Shown here piece after piece: positions 8,483 to 17,237 of a stretch of 64,000 bases of DNA. The first letter of the stretch is position 1; every line of letters begins with the position of its first letter. This stretch comes from Alphaproteobacteria bacterium (GTDB taxonomy: Bacteria; Pseudomonadota; Alphaproteobacteria; TMED109), in assembly GCA_022825705.1 (NCBI GenBank), contig JAJDWH010000036.1, forward strand, positions 248,001 through 312,000, read 5' to 3'. Position numbers and translations under genes: made by a program. Under the pieces are notes generated by a model. That model saw only the letters and a program-made list of their open reading frames with translations, was not told where the DNA came from and searched no databases.

Positions 8483-9883
8483 ATGCGCTTCATCGCCGCC
8501 TTGTTGCTGCTCGCCCCGACCCCGGCTCTTGCCGCCGAGGCGTCCGGCGGAATGAATCTTGGTCTCACGACAGCCCCGATCGCATTGTTTGCGCTGGTGA
8601 TCTTTGTCATTGCCTACCTGGTGGTCATGACGGAGGAATTCACGCACATCCAGAAATCCAAGCCCGTGCTGATCGGCGGCGCCGCGATCTGGGTCCTGCT
8701 GGCGATCGCCGCCCGGGAGACGGGTGCCGAGCAGCACGCGCTGCAGGACGCCTTCCGGCACACGTTCATGGAATTCGCCGAGCTGTTCTTCTTCCTTCTG
8801 GTCGCGATCACGTACATCAATGCGATGACGGAGCGGAACGTCTTCGAGTGGCTGCGCGCCTGGCTCGTTTCCCGGGGATTTGGCCTTCGGAAGGTGTTCT
8901 GGATCACCGGCATCATCGCCTTCTTCCTGTCGCCGATCGCGGACAACCTGACCACCGCACTCGTGATGTGCGCAGTGGTGATGGCTGTGGGCAAGGGACA
9001 GCCTCGGTTTGTCGCCATCGCGGCCGCGAACATTGTGGTGGCGGCCAACGCGGGCGGCGCGTTCAGCCCGTTCGGCGACATCACCACGCTGATGGTCTGG
9101 CAGAAGGGCGTGCTGTCCTTCTGGGATTTCTTCGCGATCTTCGTGCCGTCAGCGGTCAGCTTCCTGATCCCGGCGGCGGTCATGCATTTCGCGGTTCCGG
9201 ACGGGCATCCCACGGTCGAGTCGGACACGGTACGACTCCGCCACGGCGCCCTGGTGATCGTCGCCCTGTTCCTGGGGACGATCTGCTTCACGGTGTCGTC
9301 CCACCAGTTGTTCCACGTTCCGCCAGCCTTCGGAATGCTGGCTGGCTTCGGCGTGCTTTGCTGGTTCAGCCTGCTGCTGCGGCGTCACGATGTCCGTCAG
9401 GCACGCGACGACGATGACGTCTTCGACATTTTCAAGACAGTCGGCCGCGGCGAATGGGACACGCTGTTCTTCTTTTACGGGGTCCTCATGTGCGTGGGCG
9501 GATTGGCCAATTTCGGCTATCTCGCCCTGTCCACCGAAGTGGTCTACGGCGGGCTGGGCAACACGTGGGCCAACTCGCTGGTCGGGGTCCTGTCCGCGAT
9601 TGTCGACAACATTCCGGTGATGTTCGCGGTGCTGACGGCCTTCCCGGCCATGGATGAGGGGCAGTGGCTGCTGGTGACCTACGCCGCGGGCGTCGGCGGC
9701 AGCATGATTTCAATCGGCTCGGCCGCGGGTGTCGCCCTGATGGGACAGGCCCGCGGGATCTACACCTTCTTCTCGCACCTCCGGTGGACGCCCGTGATCG
9801 CGGTGGGTTACGCGGTCGGGATCTGGGTGCACTTGCTGTGGAATGAGGCGCTGTTCGACCTCGTTCCGATTGCCTTGCCGTAG
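8483..9883 (+). CDS. nhaD: NhaD-type sodium/proton antiporter
   Basis: Inner-membrane Na+/H+ antiporter of the NhaD (ion transporter) family, which exports Na+ and helps pH and salt homeostasis. The 466-aa product begins with a signal-like segment (MRFIAALLLLAPTPALA), then many membrane helices. Family motifs include the SPIADNLTTALVM helix and the ANAGGAFSPFGDITTLMVW stretch, together with SAIVDNIPVMFAVL near the C-terminus. The ATG at 8483 starts exactly at the signal-like segment; an in-frame start at 8396 adds a Gly/Ser-rich stretch. It is transcribed away from the VOC gene and stands alone, followed by a 575-base gap. NhaD is frequent in marine and haloalkaliphilic bacteria. Confidence 0.9.
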   Translation: MRFIAALLLLAPTPALAAEASGGMNLGLTTAPIALFALVIFVIAYLVVMTEEFTHIQKSKPVLIGGAAIWVLLAIAARETGAEQHALQDAFRHTFMEFAELFFFLLVAITYINAMTERNVFEWLRAWLVSRGFGLRKVFWITGIIAFFLSPIADNLTTALVMCAVVMAVGKGQPRFVAIAAANIVVAANAGGAFSPFGDITTLMVWQKGVLSFWDFFAIFVPSAVSFLIPAAVMHFAVPDGHPTVESDTVRLRHGALVIVALFLGTICFTVSSHQLFHVPPAFGMLAGFGVLCWFSLLLRRHDVRQARDDDDVFDIFKTVGRGEWDTLFFFYGVLMCVGGLANFGYLALSTEVVYGGLGNTWANSLVGVLSAIVDNIPVMFAVLTAFPAMDEGQWLLVTYAAGVGGSMISIGSAAGVALMGQARGIYTFFSHLRWTPVIAVGYAVGIWVHLLWNEALFDLVPIALP

Positions 9884-9942
9884 TCCGCGGGGAGCAGGGG
9901 TTGCGACACGGCGCTCGGTTGCTGCGCCGGGGCTCCCCGATT

Positions 9943-9964
9943 CCCAGCGTCAAGGCGCGCTGGG
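9943..9964 (+). terminator. Possible hairpin downstream of nhaD
   Basis: A 7-base-pair stem (CCCAGCG / CGCTGGG) with an 8-base loop lies 60 bases after the nhaD stop. There is no following T-run, so a factor-independent terminator is only a possibility. Confidence 0.3.
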
Positions 9965-10395
9965 TCAGGTTCAGTTCATGCAAGGACAGGCATGAATGGG
10001 ACCAGCTGCGTAGCCAACCGTCCTGCCCCCGTAACAACGGCGTTGAAACAGTGCGTTACGGCATTTCGATGGACGATACGGAGGTGCCGGGCGCCCACCT
10101 GCACCTCAAGCATCGGTTCTGGCCAGGTACCGCGTCATTCGGGAGGTCTGGTCACGGGGCCGCGCTGCGACACCTCTCCGCCGCACCGTCGCGGCGTCGA
10201 TCCGCCGACCGCGTACGGCACTCCGTGGGGCCCGGCATCGAACGCGGGATCATGCGCCGGGACAGCGCCAGCAGGTAAGGGAGTGTCGGGGCGCCTGCCT
10301 CCGGCTGGCTGCTCCGTCGTTGCTCGGTCGGACCGCGCGCGGCGGCAATCCGACGATCATGGGTATTTGCTTGTATTGGCGTGTATTTTGCTCAA

Positions 10396-10414
10396 GTCGC
10401 ACGAATTGTGCGAC
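10396..10414. promoter_or_regulatory. Perfect 7-bp inverted repeat upstream of qmcA (possible operator)
   Basis: GTCGCAC-GAATT-GTGCGAC, two perfect 7-base arms around 5 bases, 45-63 bases ahead of the qmcA ATG in the AT-rich leader. Its size and symmetry fit a dimeric repressor site; it could also form a small RNA hairpin in the 5' leader. Confidence 0.4.
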
Positions 10415-10458
10415 ATTCATCTGTTGGCACTGCATTCGATCAACGGGAGCCCATTGGC

Positions 10459-11499
10459 ATGGAGGCATACAGTTTGAGTCCGTTCCTTATTTTCGTCATC
10501 GCCGTGGTGGCCGTGATGGCCGTCATCGTGCTGTCGGGCGTCAAGCAGGTGCCGCAGGCCGAGCAGTGGACGGTCGAACGCTTCGGCCGTTACGTGCGCA
10601 CCCTGCCGCCGGGATTGCGCCTGATCGTGCCGATCATCGACCGAATCGGGCAGCGGCTGTCGATGCGAGAAACCGTGCTCGACATTCCCTCGCAGGACGT
10701 GATTTCACAGGACAACGCCACGATCACCGCCGATGGCGTTGCCTTCTTCCAGGTTGTGGACGCTCCCCGCGCCGCCTACGAGGTGCAGAACCTGAAGGGC
10801 GCCATGATCAACCTCGCGTTGACCAATATCCGAAGCGTTCTCGGCGCGATGTCGCTCGACGACATCCTGTCCAAGCGGGACGACATCAATGCCCGCCTCC
10901 TGCAGGTCATCGACACGGCCACCAACCCCTGGGGAGTCAAGGTGACACGTGTGGAGATCAAGGATCTCCGGCCTCCGGCGGACTTGGTGGAGGCAATGGG
11001 GCGACAGATGAAGGCCGAGCGCGACAAGCGCGCGGAGGTGCTGCAGGCGGAAGGGGACAAGCAGTCGGCCATCCTGCGTGCGGAAGGGCTCAAGCAGGCG
11101 GCCATCCTGGAGGCTGAGGGCCGGCGCGAGGCGGCGTTCCGCGACGCGGAGGCGCGTGAGCGCGAAGCGCAGGCCGAGGCCCACGCCACCGCATCCGTGT
11201 CGGCCGCCATCGCGGCCGGTGACATGAATGCGATTAACTACTTCGTAGCCCAGAAGTACGTGAACGCGATCGGTGACCTTGCCGCCGCACCCAACCAGCG
11301 GGTCGTGCTGTTTCCGGTCGAGGCTTCCAGCCTGATCGGCAGCCTTGGCGGGATTGCCGAGATCGCGAAGTCGGTGTTCGGCAGGGACGGAGGCAAGCCG
11401 TCGATGCCGACCGAGACAGTACCCGTGGCCGCTGCTGCCGACGACTCGACGGAAACCGCGGCGCCGGCGCGGGCATCGGTGCCGAAGGCGGGCGACTAG
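10459..11499 (+). CDS. qmcA: SPFH/band 7 membrane protease-associated protein (QmcA-like)
   Basis: Membrane-anchored SPFH (stomatin/prohibitin/flotillin/HflK) protein, 346 aa, thought to organise membrane domains and proteases. Residues 5-28 form one membrane helix (FLIFVIAVVAVMAVIVL), followed by the band 7 domain (QWTVERFGRYVRTLPPG). A long helical Ala/Glu/Arg-rich coiled-coil region (about 190-250) and a low-complexity Ala/Thr tail come last. The ATG at 10459 has GGGAG 9 bases upstream; a start 78 bases earlier lacks one. An NfeD-like gene follows 12 bases later, the usual qmcA(ybbK)-nfeD(ybbJ) pairing. Confidence 0.9.
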   Translation: MEAYSLSPFLIFVIAVVAVMAVIVLSGVKQVPQAEQWTVERFGRYVRTLPPGLRLIVPIIDRIGQRLSMRETVLDIPSQDVISQDNATITADGVAFFQVVDAPRAAYEVQNLKGAMINLALTNIRSVLGAMSLDDILSKRDDINARLLQVIDTATNPWGVKVTRVEIKDLRPPADLVEAMGRQMKAERDKRAEVLQAEGDKQSAILRAEGLKQAAILEAEGRREAAFRDAEAREREAQAEAHATASVSAAIAAGDMNAINYFVAQKYVNAIGDLAAAPNQRVVLFPVEASSLIGSLGGIAEIAKSVFGRDGGKPSMPTETVPVAAAADDSTETAAPARASVPKAGD

Positions 11500-11511
11500 G
11501 GACGGAACACG

Positions 11512-11985
11512 GTGGATGTCCTGATCGGGTGGCTATGGGCCATCGAGTTCTGGCACTGGTGGGCGTTCGGTCTCGCGCTGCTGGTGGTGGAGGCGTTCAT
11601 CACTTCGATGGTGCTGGTGTGGCCCGCCGCGGGAAGCTTCGCGGTGGGCATCATCGTCGCGTTCGTGCCCGACCTCGACTGGCGCTACCAGGTCCTGATC
11701 CTGGCCCTGACTTCGGGCGCCGCGGCCTTTGCATGGGAGTACTTGATCGGGCGGCGGCGGCCCCCGGCCAGCGACCGTCCCGACCTCAACGTTCGCACCG
11801 CCCAGTATCTGGGCCGGCGTGCGGTGCTCACGGACGCGCTTAGCGGTGGCCGGGGCCGGGTGGCGTTCGACGACAGCGTCTGGCAGGTCCGCACCGAGAC
11901 GGGTGAGACACTCCAGGTCGGCACGGAAATCGAGGTGGTCGGGGCGGAAGGCCTGACCCTGCTGGTTCGTCGAGTTCACAAGTGA
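11512..11985 (+). CDS. NfeD-like membrane protein
   Basis: Partner of SPFH proteins, 157 aa. Two to three N-terminal membrane helices (FGLALLVVEAFITSMVLVWPAAGSF and YQVLILALTSGAAAFAW) are followed by a soluble OB-fold domain (residues about 95-155, with GRRAVLTDALSGGRGRVAFDDSVW). This is the short NfeD1b/YbbJ type without a ClpP-like protease domain. It starts with GTG at 11512, 12 bases after qmcA, so the pair is very likely one operon. Confidence 0.87.
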   Translation: MDVLIGWLWAIEFWHWWAFGLALLVVEAFITSMVLVWPAAGSFAVGIIVAFVPDLDWRYQVLILALTSGAAAFAWEYLIGRRRPPASDRPDLNVRTAQYLGRRAVLTDALSGGRGRVAFDDSVWQVRTETGETLQVGTEIEVVGAEGLTLLVRRVHK

Positions 11986-12099
11986 TGATGGGCGCGTGGT
12001 ACCCCGTGGTCATCGCGGCAGGTCCCGGCCAACAGTTCACTTCCCGTGTCGGCTACCATGCCTCGGGCGATTTGCAGCCGGCGGATGAGAGGCAACAGT

Positions 12100-13503
12100 G
12101 TGCGCCGGACGCGGTTTCTGATCCTGAACTGGCTGTGGGCGAGAGGAGATCAGCGGGCGCGTAAGGCGATCCTGACCGTACTGACCGCAATCGCTGCAAC
12201 CATTCCATCGGCGCGCGGTCTTTCCCTGGAAGAAGCATTCGTTCTGGCCGCGTCGGCAAATCCCACCGTGCGGGCGGCCCGCGAAGCAGCCAATGCCGAC
12301 TACGCCGCGGTCTCGGTGGCTCGCTCCGCGTGGTTTCCCACGGTCCACGGGTTTGCCCGCGCCGACGCCGCCTACAACTGGCTGGATACGACTGCCATCC
12401 AGGAAGGTGACAATGCGGGGTACTCGACCACGGGGCGGTTCACGCTCGGGCTCGTGTACAACCACAGCTTGTACCGTGGCGGCAGCGATACGGAGAAGTT
12501 GCGCCAAGCGCGCCGCACCGCGCGTCAGGGCATTGCGGCGGCACAGGACGTTCAGCAGAACGTACTGCTGCGCGTAGCCGTCACGTATCTGGATGCCCTC
12601 CTGGCCGAGCATACGGTTGCGTTGCGGGAGGAGGCGTTGGCCGCATTCGAGGAGCGCGCCCGGGAGGCACGCGTCTTGTTTGAGGTGGGCGAGCGCACGC
12701 GGAGCGACGTCGCCCAGGCCGAAGCCGAGCGGGCGGTTGCCGCTACCGCAATTCTGTCCGCCCGCGCTCAACTTGCGATTGAGCGATCCCTGCTGGAGAA
12801 GCTGGTTGGCGCGCCGCCGGGTCGGCTCGAGCCCGCCGCCGAGCCGGATCCGATGTTGCTGCCGCCGACGCTCAACGACGCCCGCCGGGCAGCGGAGCAC
12901 TTGGGACCGGCCGTGCGCGTGGCGCAACACGCCCTGCATGCGGCGGAGCACGCGATGCGTGCCATCGGGGGCGAGGCCGGACCGACGTTGGATCTCGTGG
13001 GATCAATGTCGGTGACGAACAAGCATGATCAGGGCCAACGCTTCTTCCTGCCGGGTGCTCCCCTGACGAGTCCCGACTCCGTGGCCAGGGAACGCAGGGC
13101 AGATGTCAGCGCCGGCATCCGCCTTCGGATACCGATTTACCAGGCCGGCGCGGTCAAGGGCCGCCTGAACCAGGCCAAGCGGATCTACCTGCAACGCCGG
13201 GAAGAATGGATAGCGGCGCGGCTGGAGGCCGTGCAGAAGACAGAGAGCGCTTGGTACAACCTGCAGACCGCACGGGAGCGCAGCGCGGCGATTCTGACGG
13301 CGGTGATGGCATCGGAAACCGCGCTGGAGCATATCCGGCACGAGGCGGATGTCGGCAAACGGTCGCTACGGGAAGTGCTGGATGCCCAGCGCATTCTGGT
13401 CGAGCGGGAGATCGAGGCGCTGACGGCGGAGCGGGATCGGATCGTGGAGAGCTATCGCCTGCTGGAGGCCGTGGGCGGTCTCAGGATCGGCGACCTGCGC
13501 TAG
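12100..13503 (+). CDS. TolC-family outer membrane channel protein
   Basis: Outer-membrane efflux/secretion duct of the TolC family, 467 aa, acting with an inner-membrane pump and adaptor. It has a long basic N-terminal signal region ending near IPSARG, then two repeats of the outer membrane efflux domain: LSLEEAFVLAASANPTVRAAR at the start, long helices rich in Ala/Arg/Glu, and a C-terminal repeat with SLREVLDAQRILVEREIEAL. The phrase VSAGIRLRIPIYQAG is characteristic. The GTG at 12100 has GAGAGG 7 bases upstream; ATGs at 12046 and 12085 are alternatives. No ABC/RND pump or adaptor gene is adjacent, so the partner is elsewhere. Type I secretion or drug efflux both remain possible. Confidence 0.9.
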   Translation: MRRTRFLILNWLWARGDQRARKAILTVLTAIAATIPSARGLSLEEAFVLAASANPTVRAAREAANADYAAVSVARSAWFPTVHGFARADAAYNWLDTTAIQEGDNAGYSTTGRFTLGLVYNHSLYRGGSDTEKLRQARRTARQGIAAAQDVQQNVLLRVAVTYLDALLAEHTVALREEALAAFEERAREARVLFEVGERTRSDVAQAEAERAVAATAILSARAQLAIERSLLEKLVGAPPGRLEPAAEPDPMLLPPTLNDARRAAEHLGPAVRVAQHALHAAEHAMRAIGGEAGPTLDLVGSMSVTNKHDQGQRFFLPGAPLTSPDSVARERRADVSAGIRLRIPIYQAGAVKGRLNQAKRIYLQRREEWIAARLEAVQKTESAWYNLQTARERSAAILTAVMASETALEHIRHEADVGKRSLREVLDAQRILVEREIEALTAERDRIVESYRLLEAVGGLRIGDLR

Positions 13504-13708
13504 CCGAGAGACAGGTGATGTGCCGGCCGAGCCCGTGCCATCCGGCCAACCCAGCCGGAACTCCCTGTCATTCGATGCGGGTGGATCAGCCGCACACGGT
13601 GACCGGGGTACCGGTTCACGCGTGCGCGTCGGCGGGTATGTATGTGCCTCGTTGGGCTGGACCGTTGGCGTGCGGTGCCACGGCCGGGGTGCCCGGGAGG
13701 AATGGAAC

Positions 13709-14134
13709 ATGGCTGATGCGAAGCTGACCGAAACGGAACGGGCTGCCGCCCGTCACATGCGGGCGGCAGCCCAGTTGGTGGCGCACTACGTGGATGCCGC
13801 CGTGCGCGCCGGCACCAGCGCCGACGATATCAACGCTGCCTTGTCTCGCGTCGTGGCGGGAACGGTACTGGCGGAAATCTGGGTGACGGACGAAACCGGG
13901 AAGACCCAGTACAGCAGCACGCCGGGCACCGCCTTCACGTTTCCTGCCGATCCTGCGGCACCAGGTCAGGCGGCGCCGTTCGCGATGCTGCTGACCCGAC
14001 AGGCGGACCACATCGAACAGGGCGTGCAACCCCGGGAGCTGGACGGGGAACGCATGATGTATGTCGGTGTCACTGGAGTTGATCGCCCGCGCATCGTTCA
14101 GGTCGGTCTGTCAGAAGCGGACGTCGCCGCGTAA
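13709..14134 (+). CDS. Small cache-like sensor domain protein (unknown function)
   Basis: Not firmly recognised. 141 aa, no signal peptide or membrane segment from the chosen ATG, which has GGGAGG 10 bases upstream. The N-terminal half is a helix (AARHMRAAAQLVAHYVDAAV). The second half reads like a small ligand-sensing cache/PAS-type sheet: AEIWVTDETGKTQYSS, then ERMMYVGVTGVDRPRIVQVG. Such domains usually sit in chemoreceptors or kinases, but no output domain is present here. It lies 205 bases after the TolC-family gene and converges on the NUDIX gene. It could be a stand-alone sensor or a remnant. Confidence 0.65.
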   Translation: MADAKLTETERAAARHMRAAAQLVAHYVDAAVRAGTSADDINAALSRVVAGTVLAEIWVTDETGKTQYSSTPGTAFTFPADPAAPGQAAPFAMLLTRQADHIEQGVQPRELDGERMMYVGVTGVDRPRIVQVGLSEADVAA

Positions 14135-14243
14135 CGAACGACCTGTCTTCCGCCACGCCGGCGGCGCGTTCGCCAGCTGGTTCGGGACGGGCGGGCTGCC
14201 GTCCGGTTCGGCCGGTCGGCGGGTCGCGTCAGTGCGCGGAACT

Positions 14244-15083
14244 CTAGAGCCCCCGAGCGAGGCTCGAGTAGCCTGGCTCTCGGTCCGGGTCCATCAGGCC
14301 GTGCCGCAACAGGAAGTCGATCAGCACCGGTCCGCAGTTGAACTTGAAGGAAGCGCCGTTCCGCAGCAGCTCAAGGACCTGCTGCCATGGCATCAGCGAA
14401 AAGTCCTCTACTTCGCCGTCGAGATTGCGCGGTCGGACGTCTCGGTGCATGGGCAGGTCGTACAGGAACAGCGTGTCATCCCGGAGGAACTCGCCCTCCT
14501 GATGGCAGTACGCGAGTGCTCCGGTGGGTCGCGCGGCGTCCACCAGAGGAGGCGCCAGGCCCGCCTCTTCCTGCGCTTCCTTCCTGAGCGTTTCGATTAC
14601 CGTCATCCCGGATGCGATGCCGCCGGCGATGGTGTTGTCCAGCTGACCGGGCGCGATTTCCCGGTCGCGGGAGCGCCGGGGGATCCAGATCAAGGGTCCG
14701 TCCGCGTCGGCGACGTAACCGACCACGTGGACCCCATAACCGGGGAATCCGAACGTAGGGAGCAGGGCGCGGTCACACCGGGCCAGCGGGTTTCCGCCGA
14801 ACGGTCGCACCACGTCGAACAGTTCTCCGGTGGCCGCGCGTGCCAGCCCGGCCTCAGCCAGTTCGGGCAGCGCTTCGGCCAGCCTCCGCGTGCGCATGAC
14901 GGGATCGTCACCGTTCCACAGCAGCCCGTCGGCACCTTGTTGCAACCAGGGCAGGCGCTCAAGCAGGTACGGCGCGCGACGGTGGTGGATGCGGCCGGCC
15001 AGCGTTCCATCGATGCGCAACGGGACGAAATCCCTGAGGTCTGCGTTGGCGCAGGCGCTGATGATTGCTGGCAACCCCCGCAC
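14244..15083 (-). CDS. NUDIX hydrolase with DUF4743-type N-terminal domain
   Basis: 279-aa hydrolase of nucleoside-diphosphate-linked compounds. The N-terminal half (residues about 1-120) is the DUF4743-type region found with a NUDIX domain in fungal thiamine pyrophosphokinase-like proteins and many proteobacteria. The NUDIX box spans residues 154-176 (GGIASGMTVIETLRKEAQEE then AGL). The metal-binding EExGL end is intact, but the first Glu of the consensus (GX5E) is replaced by Met160. The GTG start at 15083 lies 1 base from the stop of the upstream MFS gene, so the two are probably cotranscribed. Substrate unknown. Confidence 0.85.
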   Translation of the reverse strand: MRGLPAIISACANADLRDFVPLRIDGTLAGRIHHRRAPYLLERLPWLQQGADGLLWNGDDPVMRTRRLAEALPELAEAGLARAATGELFDVVRPFGGNPLARCDRALLPTFGFPGYGVHVVGYVADADGPLIWIPRRSRDREIAPGQLDNTIAGGIASGMTVIETLRKEAQEEAGLAPPLVDAARPTGALAYCHQEGEFLRDDTLFLYDLPMHRDVRPRNLDGEVEDFSLMPWQQVLELLRNGASFKFNCGPVLIDFLLRHGLMDPDREPGYSSLARGL

Positions 15084-15084
15084 G

Positions 15085-16248
15085 TCAGTCTCCCGGCGCG
15101 TACCTGCTGAACAGCCACAGCGCCCCGACCACCATCACCACCGCAAACACGGCCCCCGCCATGTAGGGCCAGCTCGGGCCGACATGATGAAAACCGGCGC
15201 CTGCTACTGCCGGGCCGACGATCCGGGCGAACGCGGCCGCCGATTGCGCAAGGCCGAACGCCGCGCCGGCGCTGTTGTTCCGGATAGTTCCGGCGATCAG
15301 CGCAGCCAGCGCTGGATTGGCGAATCCCAAGCCGAACACCAGTGCGACAATGGACGGGACCAGGGCCATCAGGTCGGTGCTGGCCGCGATGCCGGCCATG
15401 CCGACCGCCAACAGCACGATCCCGGTTCCGGTAGTTGCCGGGTTCCCGATCCGGCTGGCCACCCGTCCCACCAGCACCCCCTGGACCAGGACGCCGAGCA
15501 CGCTGGCACCTGCAAAGAGGTAGCCGTTCTGGAGCGGCCCCCAGTGGAGCACCCGCCCCGACCACAGGGCGAATGTCGACTCCATGCCCGCAAACACGAG
15601 GGTCACGCCGAAATAGAGGAACACGAGGCCGCCGCAGAACCCGCCGGCAAAGGCGGGCAGGAGCCTGCGAACCGGGTTGCGGCCCGCTTCAGGCGCTTGC
15701 CGACGCGGCGGTTCGCGCATGAACACGGCGCCCAACACCACCGCCACGCCGGAAACGCCGATCGCTGCGAGCAGCGGCGCCGAGAAATCCGCCGTCGCGG
15801 GATCCATTCCCGCCAGCAGGCCACCGATGGCGGGCCCGGCCACAAACCCAACCGACAGGGCGGCGCCAAACAGCCCCATGCCGCGCGTGCGGTCCTCGGG
15901 GGCCGTCACATCGGCGATGTACGCCTGGGCGACCGCAAGGTTCCCGGCCATCGCGCCCGCGGCGGCGCGCGCGATGGCCAGGTCGGTAAGGGACTGGGCA
16001 TGCAGCAGCAGGAGATAGGCGCCGATTCCGCAGGCAAGCGTCGTCAGCAGTACTGGTTTTCGGCCCCACCGGTCGGACAGCCCGCCCCAGAGCGGCGAGG
16101 TCACCAACTGTGCCGCCGAGAACGTCGTCATCAGCAGGGCTATCTCTTGAGGATTGGCGCCGTGGCTTTCCGCGTAGAACGGGAGCATCGGGATGATGAT
16201 CCCGAACCCCATCATGTCGATCGCGACGATTAACAGGACAACCGGCAT
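15085..16248 (-). CDS. MFS transporter, DHA1/TetA-like
   Basis: Twelve-helix major facilitator, 387 aa, most like drug:H+ antiporters of the TetA group. The MFS signature between helices 2 and 3 is GGLSDRWGRKPVLL, and FGIIIPMLPFYAESHGA is the TetA-like N-terminus. Helix-rich repeats of Gly/Ala/Leu continue to the end. The ATG at 16248 is preferred; a TTG at 16272 adds 8 residues. It sits directly between accA and the NUDIX gene, all on the minus strand with 1-30 base spacing, so it may be read from the accA promoter. The substrate cannot be inferred. Confidence 0.87.
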   Translation of the reverse strand: MPVVLLIVAIDMMGFGIIIPMLPFYAESHGANPQEIALLMTTFSAAQLVTSPLWGGLSDRWGRKPVLLTTLACGIGAYLLLLHAQSLTDLAIARAAAGAMAGNLAVAQAYIADVTAPEDRTRGMGLFGAALSVGFVAGPAIGGLLAGMDPATADFSAPLLAAIGVSGVAVVLGAVFMREPPRRQAPEAGRNPVRRLLPAFAGGFCGGLVFLYFGVTLVFAGMESTFALWSGRVLHWGPLQNGYLFAGASVLGVLVQGVLVGRVASRIGNPATTGTGIVLLAVGMAGIAASTDLMALVPSIVALVFGLGFANPALAALIAGTIRNNSAGAAFGLAQSAAAFARIVGPAVAGAGFHHVGPSWPYMAGAVFAVVMVVGALWLFSRYAPGD

Positions 16249-16278
16249 GGGACGGCCCCCAGGCCGGAACAAACGCAG

Positions 16279-17226
16279 CTAAATGCGGCGGAAGTCGATG
16301 TACTTCTTGCGCCGCGCAGCAACCAGCGCGCGCGGGTCCTTGCCTTCCAGCGCTGTCACGGCCGTTTCCAGGTGTTGCCCCACTGACTTGAGAACGGAAT
16401 CCGGCTTCCGGTGTGCTCCGCCCACGGGCTCGGGGATGACGGTATCGACCACGCCGAATGTTTTCATGTCCGCCGCGGTCAGACGGAGCGCCTCGGCAGC
16501 GGCGTCGGCCTCGTCGTTGGTGCGCCAGAGGATCGACGCGCATCCTTCGGGAGAGATCACCGAGTACACGCTGTTTTCGAGCATCAGGACCCGGTCGGCG
16601 GACGCAATGGCCACCGCGCCGCCGGAGCCGCCCTCGCCCACGATGACGCTGATGATGGGCACCCCGACGGACAGGCAGGTCCGGATCGCCTGCGCGATCG
16701 CTTCTGCCTGGCCGCGCTGCTCGGCTCCGACGCCAGGATACGCGCCGGCAGTGTCGACGAAACTGATGATGGGCAGCTGGAAACGGTCGGCGAGCTGCAT
16801 CAGGCGCACGGCCTTGCGATAGCCTTCCGGTCTGGCCATGCCGAAGTTGCGGCGCACCCGCTCGGCGGTCTCTCGTCCCTTCTCGTGCCCGAGCACCACG
16901 ACGGAACGCGATCGGAAACGTCCGAGACCACCGACCATCGCGGGGTCCTCGCCGAAGCAGCGGTCGCCGGCCAACGGCTGAAACTCTTCGACCAACGCCT
17001 CGACGTAGTCGAGCATGTGCGGTCGGTCCGGATGCCGGGCGACCTGTGTCAGTTGCCAGGGCGTGAGCTTGGCATAGGTCTGCTGGAGGAGGAGCTGCGC
17101 CTTGGATTGCAGGCGTCCCACTTCCTCCACGATGTTGAGGTCGCTTTCGCCGCTCAGATGGCGAAGCTCGCGAATCTTGCCTTCGAGTTCGGCGATTGGC
17201 CCTTCAAAGTCGAGGAAGTGCTGCAT
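16279..17226 (-). CDS. accA: Acetyl-CoA carboxylase carboxyltransferase subunit alpha
   Basis: Alpha subunit of the carboxyltransferase that moves the carboxyl group from biotin to acetyl-CoA, giving malonyl-CoA for fatty acid synthesis; works with AccD in the cytosol. 315 aa, the usual length. It begins MQHFLDFEGPIAELEGKI, the typical helical start, and contains GHEKGRETAERVRRNFGM and the oxyanion-forming VGEGGSGGAVAIASADRV. The ATG at 17226 is chosen by homology; the open frame extends further but that stretch is the overlapping neighbour region. It lies 11 bases after the malyl-CoA-lyase-like gene and downstream of xerD, an order common in Alphaproteobacteria. Confidence 0.97.
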   Translation of the reverse strand: MQHFLDFEGPIAELEGKIRELRHLSGESDLNIVEEVGRLQSKAQLLLQQTYAKLTPWQLTQVARHPDRPHMLDYVEALVEEFQPLAGDRCFGEDPAMVGGLGRFRSRSVVVLGHEKGRETAERVRRNFGMARPEGYRKAVRLMQLADRFQLPIISFVDTAGAYPGVGAEQRGQAEAIAQAIRTCLSVGVPIISVIVGEGGSGGAVAIASADRVLMLENSVYSVISPEGCASILWRTNDEADAAAEALRLTAADMKTFGVVDTVIPEPVGGAHRKPDSVLKSVGQHLETAVTALEGKDPRALVAARRKKYIDFRRI

Positions 17227-17237
17227 CGGAGTTGCCG

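Larger units (their letters stand above)
9884..10458. other. 575-base intergenic region, no convincing gene
   Basis: Between nhaD and qmcA. Open frames here have no ribosome-binding site or family resemblance and composition typical of noncoding high-GC DNA. The left part holds a weak hairpin (9943-9964). The right 100 bases are noticeably AT-richer, as for a promoter, and contain a perfect inverted repeat at 10396-10414. Confidence 0.6.

Noticed and set aside
9992-10477. 161-codon frame in the nhaD-qmcA gap
   Set aside because: No ribosome site, Cys/Arg/Ser/Pro-rich random-looking product, overlaps the qmcA leader repeat and start.
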